Source: Bacteroidales bacterium (lineage in GTDB: Bacteria > Bacteroidota > Bacteroidia > Bacteroidales > VadinHA17). From it: DNA of 5,718 bases. Under the pieces are notes generated by a model. The model ran no database searches. It saw nothing but the letters and a program-made list of their open reading frames with translations, and was not told the origin of the DNA. The stretch's first letter is position 1; every line of letters starts with the position of its first letter. A program made the position numbers and the translations under genes. Positions 1 through 5,690 of this stretch are shown piece after piece. The stretch lies in NCBI GenBank assembly GCA_003157055.1, contig PMIG01000082.1, positions 1-5,718 of the forward strand, given 5' to 3'.

Positions 1-68
1 GATAACACAACAAATTTGTAAACCATAACTATTATTGATTCGAAGGGTGCAATATAATATTTTTTATT

Positions 69-1118
69 TTACAATATGCCTGCAATATTTTTTTTTAGAA
101 GAAACTCTACTGTGTCAATTCCGTCAGCATAGTCCCATAGAGCAGGAGCCTGAGCCTTACCAAAGGGGATATGGTTTTTACTGCATATGCATTGTATTTT
201 CCCCTTTAGATTCTCCGTAATTCTTTCTGCTTCATCAAAAGAATTGTAATATTCATAATAGAGAACCGCAACCGGAGAGGATAAACCCTGATTTTCCTTC
301 AGAAGAATGAAGCCTGCATCTGTGAATTTCTCCCTGTTTACTATGTAAATGGCCTTGCTGAAGTCATAATTACTGGCATAACGCTGGTGATTGATTACCC
401 CGGAATATTTATCCCAGGCTTTCAGCATCATGCTGAAGTCATATGCTGACGGGACAAATAGTTTCGAGACATTTCTGCAGCCAAGACCAAAATATGAAAA
501 TATATCAGAACCAAGCATTATAAGATCTTCATCTGTCTCGCTGCCATCAATAATGGCAAGGCTTTTCCTGTTTTTCCTGATGATGCTCGGATATTTTCCA
601 AAATAATATTCAAAGTAGCGTGAGCTGTTGTCGCTTCCGGTAGCTATTACCATGTCAAATCCTGAAAGGGTACCTTCAGTAATTTTTATCTTTTCCCTGA
701 AACCGGGATTGATATCGCATAATATTTCGCTGACAAAAACAATAAGGTCGCTGTCTTTTGAACTGGTTTTTGCAATTAAATTATTGCCGGTAATCAGAAC
801 CGACAGGAAATCATGGAACCCAACCAGCGGAATATTACCTGCCATTATTACACCGACGTTTACTGGCTCAATATCATCTGCAAGTGATGGGTACATGCCT
901 GTCCATTTAACCAGGTTTTCATGAGTCAGCTCATTGGCAATTGCCTTTATTGCCATCTTTACGTTGTCTGCAGTAAACCAGGGATTCTTCTGATGCTGAG
1001 TTTCAATCAGCCTTTTAAGTTCAATAGAATATTCTGTTTCAATACCTGCAAGGGAGTCCCTTAGAATTGATCCTAGTTTGGAAAAAGCATCTATACGTTG
1101 ATTAATATCCATATTCAT
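69..1118 (-). CDS. LuxC-type acyl-CoA reductase (short Bacteroidota form)
   Basis: This 349-residue protein resembles the acyl-CoA reductase family that includes LuxC (PF05893), which reduces activated fatty acyl groups to aldehydes with NADPH. Visible support: an AGNIPLVGF segment (residues 93-101) followed by a helix and an ITGN turn, as in the aldehyde-dehydrogenase-like nucleotide-binding fold; FGLGCRNVSK (210-219), whose C214 matches the acyl-accepting cysteine of the family; and a conserved-looking APALWDYADGIDTVEFL end. It is shorter than Vibrio LuxC (about 480 residues) but fits the shorter form I recall from Bacteroidota. No luciferase, luxD or luxE is visible, so light production is not implied and the acyl substrate is unknown. 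The ATG at 1118 is used; a second ATG two codons later is possible. The gene lies 79 nt beyond a terminator, so it probably has its own promoter, but no good TAnnTTTG box is visible. No terminator is seen in the 68 nt after the stop, so the transcript may continue out of the window. Confidence 0.85.
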   Translation of the reverse strand: MNMDINQRIDAFSKLGSILRDSLAGIETEYSIELKRLIETQHQKNPWFTADNVKMAIKAIANELTHENLVKWTGMYPSLADDIEPVNVGVIMAGNIPLVGFHDFLSVLITGNNLIAKTSSKDSDLIVFVSEILCDINPGFREKIKITEGTLSGFDMVIATGSDNSSRYFEYYFGKYPSIIRKNRKSLAIIDGSETDEDLIMLGSDIFSYFGLGCRNVSKLFVPSAYDFSMMLKAWDKYSGVINHQRYASNYDFSKAIYIVNREKFTDAGFILLKENQGLSSPVAVLYYEYYNSFDEAERITENLKGKIQCICSKNHIPFGKAQAPALWDYADGIDTVEFLLKKNIAGIL

Positions 1119-1196
1119 AATATTTCGATGCTAATTTAAGGAATTTGAAGATCAGGAAATATTTTTCCATGTTATTCATATATAGCTCTTCAGAGC

Positions 1197-1230
1197 AAAA
1201 AAAAACTGACCCGCATCAGGGTCAGTTTTT
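1197..1230 (-). terminator. Rho-independent terminator after the TonB lipoprotein gene
   Basis: A perfect 12-bp inverted repeat (1201-1212 with 1219-1230, core CTGACCC/GGGTCAG) encloses a 6-nt loop. On the minus strand it is followed by a run of T (complement of the A run 1197-1205). It begins 33 nt after the TAG stop of the upstream minus-strand gene. The T run on the other side (1226-1230) means it could work in both directions. Its core resembles the terminator at 1917-1949. Confidence 0.85.
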
Positions 1231-1262
1231 ATGAAAAGGATAGTAAGATGTTTAATCAATGA

Positions 1263-1739
1263 CTATTTTAATTTAAATGAGATGGGAACTGAATAGTATA
1301 CCGGTACTGCTACTCCACTCTGGATACCCGGCTTTTCAAAATTAGGAAGGGAATTAACAACTCTGACTGCTTCAGCATCTAGGTCAGGATCAACCCCCTC
1401 TATTACCTTTGCATCAGAAACTGAACCATTTGCATTTACTACAAATTTTACAGTTACAATTCCTTCAATTCCTTTTGCCTTTGCTTCTTCCGGATATTTG
1501 ACATTTGTTTCAATATACTTATGAAGAGCTTCATCTCCTCCGGTGAAAACCGGCATAATTTCCACTTTTTCGAAAGGAGCAGGTGGTGGTGGCGGAGGCG
1601 GTGCAATTTCAGTCACATTCACTGCAGGTTTCGTTTTATGACCGCAGGAGGAAAGGGTGACTATCATAGCCAAAATGACTGGCAGAACCATAAGTATCTT
1701 AAGGTTTCCCAGCGCTCTGAAATGTGCTTTTGTAATCAT
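1263..1739 (-). CDS. TonB C-terminal-domain lipoprotein, duplicated from the M56 sensor
   Basis: From the ATG at 1739 this gives 158 residues. Residues 2-14 are a basic n-region, 15-28 a hydrophobic core, and LSSC ends at C32, a good lipobox for signal peptidase II. Seven prolines (47-53) follow, then a TonB C-terminal domain from about residue 62 with MPVFTGGD, YPEEAKAKG, DAEAVRVV, FEKPGI and a VPISFKLK end. The stretch from NLKILMVLP to the C-terminus is clearly homologous to the end of the neighbouring M56 sensor; about half of the residues of the TonB domain are identical. In the sensor, the segment matching this signal peptide is the fourth membrane helix. The in-frame ATG at 1799 would add 20 AT-rich codons, but it lies inside the predicted -7 box, so 1739 is preferred. 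The protein lacks the usual long N-terminal TonB anchor. It may be an envelope-anchored partner or competitor of the sensor; this is inference. TonB-dependent transport is an alternative, but no exbB or exbD is nearby. Confidence 0.8.
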   Translation of the reverse strand: MITKAHFRALGNLKILMVLPVILAMIVTLSSCGHKTKPAVNVTEIAPPPPPPPAPFEKVEIMPVFTGGDEALHKYIETNVKYPEEAKAKGIEGIVTVKFVVNANGSVSDAKVIEGVDPDLDAEAVRVVNSLPNFEKPGIQSGVAVPVYYSVPISFKLK

Positions 1740-1796
1740 GATAATTAGTTTTATTGTTAGTTTAACAATAATAATGTTATTTACATTATTTAATAT

Positions 1797-1833
1797 CAAA
1801 GATACAATGAAACAAATAGTTATGCAATTAAAT
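1797..1833 (-). promoter_or_regulatory. Promoter of the TonB lipoprotein gene, with degenerate operator half-site
   Basis: Read on the minus strand, TATCTTTG (1804-1797) matches the Bacteroidota -7 consensus TAnnTTTG. TTG (1827-1825) lies 20 nt upstream as a -33 element. Transcription would start near 1791, giving a leader of about 50 nt to the ATG at 1739. The block aligns without gaps to the repressor-operon promoter (3747-3783) at 28 of 37 positions. The TAGTTAT half of that promoter's inverted repeat is kept (1817-1823), but the opposite arm is degraded. This suggests the same repressor acts here, perhaps more weakly. Confidence 0.6.
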
Positions 1834-1916
1834 TTTTATAGGATAAGTTGATATCACTATTAACTGATTTTAATTACTATTGGTTTTAACTGACAGGTTG
1901 GAAAAACAGAGTAATT

Positions 1917-1949
1917 AAAAGAATCCTGACCCTTTTCAGGATCAGGATT
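1917..1949 (-). terminator. Rho-independent terminator of the repressor-sensor operon
   Basis: AATCCTGA (1922-1929) pairs with TCAGGATT (1942-1949), with two further C-G pairs possible inside around a one-base bulge. On the minus strand the stem is followed by CTTTTAAT, a short T-rich tail. It starts about 31 nt after the TAA stop of the M56-TonB gene and separates that operon from the duplicated TonB lipoprotein gene. Confidence 0.75.
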
Positions 1950-1980
1950 TAGAAGGTTAATAAAATAGTCTGCTAATGAA

Positions 1981-3342
1981 TTATTTGAGAGAAAAAGTTA
2001 TTGGAAGCATATACCACACGGCTACAGGTTTTCCATCTTTGATTCCGGGTTTTTCAAACTTTGGAAGCATAGACACTACCCTTATAGCTTCGGCATCAAT
2101 ATCCGGAGCTACGCTCTTTACCACACTGACCTGGTCTATTGTACAATTTGGCTTTACTACGAATCTTAGAACTACTTTTCCAGTTTCGCCATTAGCTTTA
2201 GCAGTTTTAGGATACCTTGTGCTATCACCGATGAATTTAAGGAGAGCTGCATCACCTCCTGGAAATACAGGCATTTTATCGATTATTACCCAGGTCGTAT
2301 CACCGTTTTTAACAGTAAATGGAGGTGGAGGCGGCGGAGGAGGAGGTGCTATTTCACCTGGTTTTGGTACATAATTTACTGGTACTTTCTGATCGCCGGC
2401 ACTCACTACTGGTACAGGTGGCGGCGGAGGAGGAAGTGGCACTTCAACAGTCGTACTTTCTGCAGGTTTTGTCTTGCCCTTGCAGGAAGAAAAGGCAACC
2501 ATTAAGATTGCGATTACCGGCAACACCATCAGAAGCTTTAGGTTTGCCAGCATTCCGGAGCGTTTTTTTGTCATCATGATCATTCGTTTTTTAATAAGGG
2601 TGGGATTCGAAAAACTATTTGTTATTGTAAATGCTCTCGATCTGTACACCTGATTCATTATAAGGGTCTGGTAGCTGATGACCGGCTCGCCTCTCCTGAG
2701 GCATCCTTCATCGGCCTGGTATTCATGGACAGCTCTTAATGATCTGTTGAACAGGTGAATGAATGGGTTGAACCATTGGATCACTTTTACTATTTCAATG
2801 AAGATGATATCGAAAAAATGATGATGGTCAATGTGGTTCTGCTCGTGCTTTATTATCTCTTCAGATTCTTCAGACGATAACCTGGAGCTTATGAAGACAT
2901 ATCCAAGAGCAGAGAAGCCAGAGGTATATTGCCCATGGAACCTTATAATATTTCTCCCCTTTTCCTTTTTGCCTGCAATAAGGAATAAAAGTTCAAGAAG
3001 ATCGAACAGGAGCTTGCATCCGAATAATATCACACCGGAAATATAGATAGTTAAAAAGAAGCGGATGAAATTCCAGTTCCCTGAGGGTACAGTTCCATTA
3101 ACTCCTGAAGTGTTCCCGGTTATAAGCACCTCAGAAAGCGTCTTCCCGAAAAATGGAATATTGACAGACTTGCTGGTATAGATAGTGATAAAGGGGAGTA
3201 CCAAGGCTGCCAAAACAGAGAATAAAATAAATATCCTGTTCCGGCTGTAAAGCGTGTCCCTGGTGAGGAGGAGGGAATAGACTACATAGAATGCGCCCAG
3301 ATAAATGGAGGCCTTTATCATATATATTAATAGTGTATTCAT
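1981..3342 (-). CDS. M56 (BlaR1-like) membrane metallopeptidase fused to a TonB C-terminal domain
   Basis: This 453-residue membrane sensor-protease has segments at about 5-24, 36-54, 92-122 (one long or two short) and 267-285. The cytoplasmic zinc-protease domain lies before the last helix. HEQNH (166-170) gives H166, E167 and H170; E207 in HEYQADE is the likely third ligand, 40 residues after E167, as in BlaR1 (E202 and E242). The C-terminal part is periplasmic: proline tracts at 304-309 and 333-341, then a TonB C-terminal domain (about 357-453) with MPVFPGGD, YPKTAKANG, DAEAIRVV and a LPITFSLK end. BlaR1's penicillin-binding domain is absent, so beta-lactam sensing is not implied and the signal is unknown. 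The ATG overlaps the repressor stop as ATGA (3339-3342), indicating translational coupling. The expected role, by analogy with BlaR1/BlaI, is to relieve repression when the periplasmic domain detects a signal. An oddity is that the last helix ends in FSSC (C287), close to a lipobox. Confidence 0.88.
   Translation of the reverse strand: MNTLLIYMIKASIYLGAFYVVYSLLLTRDTLYSRNRIFILFSVLAALVLPFITIYTSKSVNIPFFGKTLSEVLITGNTSGVNGTVPSGNWNFIRFFLTIYISGVILFGCKLLFDLLELLFLIAGKKEKGRNIIRFHGQYTSGFSALGYVFISSRLSSEESEEIIKHEQNHIDHHHFFDIIFIEIVKVIQWFNPFIHLFNRSLRAVHEYQADEGCLRRGEPVISYQTLIMNQVYRSRAFTITNSFSNPTLIKKRMIMMTKKRSGMLANLKLLMVLPVIAILMVAFSSCKGKTKPAESTTVEVPLPPPPPPVPVVSAGDQKVPVNYVPKPGEIAPPPPPPPPPFTVKNGDTTWVIIDKMPVFPGGDAALLKFIGDSTRYPKTAKANGETGKVVLRFVVKPNCTIDQVSVVKSVAPDIDAEAIRVVSMLPKFEKPGIKDGKPVAVWYMLPITFSLK
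2320..2433 (-). repeat. Two proline tracts in the M56-TonB periplasmic linker
   Basis: Six prolines (residues 304-309, bases 2416-2433) and nine prolines (333-341, bases 2320-2346) are encoded by CCN runs separated by 23 codons. The contexts are VEVPL before the first and GEIA before the second. The duplicated lipoprotein has a single seven-proline tract (bases 1581-1601) preceded by TEIA, resembling the second. Such tracts commonly form extended linkers in TonB proteins and can make translation depend on elongation factor P. Confidence 0.8.
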
Positions 3343-3719
3343 CTTTCAGTTTTTTGTTTTTTTACTTCACCCTCCATTATCTTCATAATCTCTTCCATCT
3401 CTTTTATGGAAATCTCTTTCTCCTCTGCAAAAAAGCTCACCATCTTTCCGAATGAGTTCGAGAAGTAGTTGTTCACAAAGGTGTTGAGATGGGATTTTGA
3501 GTACTCATCCTTTGATACAATAGGAAAGTACTCGTGGGTTCTTCCATATGCTTTATGATCCACGAATCCTTTTTCCTGTAAGATCCTGACGATCGTGCTT
3601 ACCGTGTTATAAGCAGGTTTTGGATCGTCAAAACGCTCAAGGATATCCTTAACAAACCCCTTTTTTACCTGCCAGAGGACTTGCATTATCTCTTCCTCAG
3701 CCCTTGTTAGTTCTCTCAT
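3339..3719 (-). CDS. BlaI/MecI/CopY-family transcriptional repressor
   Basis: This is a winged-helix repressor of about 126 residues (129 from the alternative ATG at 3728), normal for the BlaI family. With the start at 3719 it opens MRELTRAEEEIMQVLW, the usual family beginning, so that start is preferred; the predicted transcription start near 3741 allows either. The recognition-helix region PAYNTVSTIVRILQEKGFV and the wing YGRTHEYFPIVS are clear. The C-terminal half, with KMVSFFAEEKEIS and an acidic helix, is the dimerisation part. BlaI is cut between N101 and F102; by eye that position falls at F-F here (residues 96-97 from the 3719 start). The gene is first in an operon with the M56-TonB sensor and overlaps it by 4 nt. 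It probably represses its own promoter, and perhaps the duplicated TonB gene, until the sensor inactivates it. Confidence 0.9.
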   Translation of the reverse strand: MRELTRAEEEIMQVLWQVKKGFVKDILERFDDPKPAYNTVSTIVRILQEKGFVDHKAYGRTHEYFPIVSKDEYSKSHLNTFVNNYFSNSFGKMVSFFAEEKEISIKEMEEIMKIMEGEVKKQKTER

Positions 3720-3746
3720 AATGATCATTTAAATAATTATCCATAT

Positions 3747-3783
3747 CAAATATATAACGAAAGTATTAGTTATACAACTAATT
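3747..3783 (-). promoter_or_regulatory. Promoter and candidate operator of the repressor-sensor operon
   Basis: On the minus strand TATATTTG (3754-3747) matches the Bacteroidota -7 consensus, and TTG (3777-3775) lies 20 nt upstream at the -33 position. A perfect 7-bp inverted repeat, ATTAGTT (3765-3771) and AACTAAT (3776-3782) with a 4-nt spacer, covers the -33 element. That is where a dimeric repressor would block RNA polymerase. It is not the TACA/TGTA operator of staphylococcal BlaI. The predicted transcription start is about 3741, so the leader is very short. Confidence 0.6.
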
Positions 3784-3831
3784 ATTTAATTATTTTCAGA
3801 ATATTTTTGAAAAAGTTAATTAATCTGGATT

Positions 3832-3918
3832 ATTCCTCATTTCCCCGCCGGCCTTACTCTGCCGAAACGGTTACGCGAAAGCGATACTGGCGGATTCATT
3901 CCGGGTGAAGCGAGGAAT
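3832..3918. repeat. GC-rich imperfect inverted repeat, possible dispersed intergenic element
   Basis: The ends ATTCCTC (3832-3838) and GAGGAAT (3912-3918) are perfect inverted repeats. Just inside, TTC (3841-3843) and CCC (3844-3846) can pair with GAA (3907-3909) and GGG (3903-3905). Nested structures include CCGCC/GGCGG (3845-3849, 3889-3893), CCG-AAA-CGG (3862-3870) and CGC-GAAA-GCG (3874-3883) with a GNRA loop. The block is much richer in G and C than both flanks. The right end (CATTCC...GAAGCGAGGAATCC) resembles, from memory, a short repeat widespread between bacterial genes. A structured RNA is an alternative. Confidence 0.45.
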
Positions 3919-4035
3919 CCTTCATTTCATATATTAATCTTCGTTAAATAATATCTGCACAATTATTACATACATTGTTTTCAGTGAAATATAAAAAAAG
4001 TTGTACTTTTATTTTTTTAATTATATTGTATAGAA

Positions 4036-5301
4036 ATGCCATCGGATAAATCCAGATCTCTTAAGATAGGCCTCTTCAGGGAGAACCTGAGGATCGCTAT
4101 ACGTGCAATAAAGTCGAACAAGGTAAGAGCTATTCTTACTATTTGTATTATTGCCTTCGGGATCATGGCGCTGGTTGGTATACTTACTGCTATTGACGCA
4201 ATTAAATCCTCTCTTACGAACCAGTTCACTATGATGGGTGCAAACTCATTCACTATTTCCTCGCGGGGGATGACTATTCATGTGGGTAATGACCGTATGA
4301 GAACAAAGAATTATTCAAGGATCTCTTTCAGGGAAGCTACAGAATTCAAATCGAGATTCAATGAGCCTGCCTGGGTCTCCATTTCATATGTTGCCACCGG
4401 CATGGCAACAGTCAAGTACGGATCGAAGGAGACTCATCCTAACATCAGACTTACCGGCGTTGACGAGAATTACCTTTCCGTATCCGGCTATGATATTGAT
4501 AAAGGCAGAAATTTCAGCAGTGAGGAAATACAGATGTACAAGAGATCGGTACTTCTTGGTTCCGAGATTGCCGGTGAACTTTTTCCATTGGATATCGATC
4601 CGGTAGGCAAAGAAGTCTCTGTTGCAGGTCTCAAGCTTCTTGTAGAAGGTGTTTTGAAACCAAAAGGTTCAGGTATCGGCAATCCCGACAGAGCTTGTTT
4701 TATGCCTGTCTCTGCAGCAAGAGAGTATTTCTCCTATCCCAATATGAACTTCAACATCACAGTTATGCCCTTCAAATCCCTGAACCTTGATGTACTGGCA
4801 GGAGAAGCAGAAGGAGTCTTCAGAATTATCCGCAACCTTGACCCGCGTGATGAATCTGATTTCAACATTTCCAAGAGCGACAATATAGTTGCAATGCTGC
4901 TCAAGAACATAAAATTTGTCACCCTTGCTGCTACAATTATCGGAATAATAACATTATTCGGCGCTGCTGTGGGATTAATGAATATAATGCTTGTTTCCGT
5001 TTCCGAGCGAACTCGTGAAATCGGAGTGAGGAAGGCGATTGGGGCAAAGCCTGATACCATTAAATACCAGTTTCTGTTTGAATCTATCCTCATAGGACAG
5101 TTTGGCGGTATTTTTGGCATTATCCTCGGAATTCTTATCGGTAACATAGTTTCATCCTTGCTGAAATCGAGTTTCGTTATACCATGGATATGGGTGACTA
5201 TGGGAATTATCGTATGTTTTATTGTTGGTGTAGTATCGGGTTATGCGCCCGCTGTTAAGGCTGCGAACATAGATCCTATTGAAGCTTTAAGATATGAATA
5301 A
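4036..5301 (+). CDS. ABC transporter permease, MacB/FtsX type
   Basis: This 421-residue inner-membrane protein has the standard MacB-type plan: a basic N-terminus, membrane helix 1 at about 33-53, a large periplasmic domain (about 60-290), then three helices at about 293-320, 346-372 and 382-404. Family signatures are the [12 protein letters not shown] opening of the periplasmic part, [20 protein letters not shown] (323-342, the cytoplasmic coupling loop after helix 2) and the terminal [13 protein letters not shown]. Such permeases dimerise and work with a separate LolD/MacB-type ATPase, using mechanical transmission to move lipoproteins, peptides or drugs at the envelope. No ATPase or membrane-fusion protein is in this window, and the substrate cannot be read. 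The start is the ATG at 4036, just after an AT-rich leader; no clear promoter is visible. The stop lies 11 nt before the next gene, so the two are probably co-transcribed. Confidence 0.9.
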   Translation: MPSDKSRSLKIGLFRENLRIAIRAIKSNKVRAILTICIIAFGIMALVGILTAIDAIKSSLTNQFTMMGANSFTISSRGMTIHVGNDRMRTKNYSRISFREATEFKSRFNEPAWVSISYVATGMATVKYGSKETHPNIRLTGVDENYLSVSGYDIDKGRNFSSEEIQMYKRSVLLGSEIAGELFPLDIDPVGKEVSVAGLKLLVEGVLKPKGSGIGNPDRACFMPVSAAREYFSYPNMNFNITVMPFKSLNLDVLAGEAEGVFRIIRNLDPRDESDFNISKSDNIVAMLLKNIKFVTLAATIIGIITLFGAAVGLMNIMLVSVSERTREIGVRKAIGAKPDTIKYQFLFESILIGQFGGIFGIILGILIGNIVSSLLKSSFVIPWIWVTMGIIVCFIVGVVSGYAPAVKAANIDPIEALRYE

Positions 5302-5312
5302 AATTGAGAGAT

Positions 5313-5690
5313 ATGGAAAAACATGTAATTCAGGAAGAGCTTAAGAATTGTCCGGGTATTTTCTATTATCCCGATGCAAATAAGCTGGAATTAATCGGAA
5401 GGTCTATCCCTGAGAATCCTGAGCTTATCTTCAGGCGCCTTGACGAATGGATTACTCTCCATTTTGAAAAGAACAAGGATCTGAATGTAAGCATCCAGCT
5501 TGAATATATAAACAGCGGATCATCGAAGTACCTCTACGAGATACTCAAACGGCTTACAGGATTCGGACGAACGGGCAATACTGTTAAATTGAAATGGCTC
5601 TACGAGGAAGATGATGAGGCTATGCTGGAGCTTGGCGAGCATTACCGCGATACTGCCGGCATTCCGCTTGAAATTGAAATGATAGTCTGA
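5313..5690 (+). CDS. SiaC-family regulatory phosphoprotein (DUF1987)
   Basis: This 125-residue soluble protein matches the SiaC/DUF1987 family: YYPDANKLELIGRSIPENPE near the start, a central LEYINSGSSKYLYEIL and a WLYEEDDEAMLELGEHY segment. In Pseudomonas, SiaC is switched by phosphorylation of T68 by the kinase SiaB and dephosphorylation by the phosphatase SiaA, and controls a diguanylate cyclase. By eye, that position (YLNTSS in SiaC) corresponds to S68 here in YINSGS, so the site may be a phosphorylatable serine. The ATG at 5313 is chosen over an in-frame TTG at 5304 because MEKHVIQEEL is a normal family start. GAGAG just upstream is too close for a confident ribosome binding site. The gene follows the permease by 11 nt. 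No SiaB or SiaA is within the window, although the downstream neighbour is cut off. Confidence 0.85.
   Translation: MEKHVIQEELKNCPGIFYYPDANKLELIGRSIPENPELIFRRLDEWITLHFEKNKDLNVSIQLEYINSGSSKYLYEILKRLTGFGRTGNTVKLKWLYEEDDEAMLELGEHYRDTAGIPLEIEMIV

Larger units (their letters stand above)
3729..4035. other. Divergent intergenic region
   Basis: This gap separates the minus-strand repressor operon from the plus-strand permease. It holds the repressor promoter at its left end, an AT-rich stretch (3783-3830), a GC-rich foldable block (3832-3918) and an AT-rich leader for the permease (3919-4035). In that leader TACTTTTA (4004-4011) is one base off the TAnnTTTG consensus, but no -33 element is at the right distance, so the permease promoter is not resolved. 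I see no open reading frame or tRNA here. Confidence 0.6.

Noticed and set aside
10..19. 10-bp palindrome ACAAATTTGT
   Set aside because: Short, AT-rich and without matching promoter elements; expected by chance in such sequence.
1155..1168. GGAAA-N4-TTTCC inverted repeat upstream of the acyl-CoA reductase
   Set aside because: Only 5-bp arms, not repeated elsewhere and not tied to a promoter box, so an operator cannot be supported.
1860..1893. Direct repeat TTAACTGA (1860-1867 and 1886-1893)
   Set aside because: Two 8-nt copies in AT-rich spacer; no array and no link to a known element, so a CRISPR or iteron reading is not supported.
1976..2374. Plus-strand open frame of 132 codons with a polyglycine end
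   Set aside because: It lies opposite the M56-TonB gene; its glycine run is the complement of the CCN proline codons, and it has no recognisable domain.
1263..3728. Beta-lactam resistance operon
   Set aside because: The repressor and protease resemble BlaI/BlaR1, but there is no penicillin-binding sensor domain and no beta-lactamase in the window.
4004..4011. TACTTTTA as a -7 box for the permease
   Set aside because: One mismatch to consensus, and the nearest TTG (3975-3977) is 26 nt away instead of about 20.
4734..5147. Minus-strand open frame of 137 codons
   Set aside because: It lies opposite the permease gene, whose family motifs are unambiguous in the other strand.
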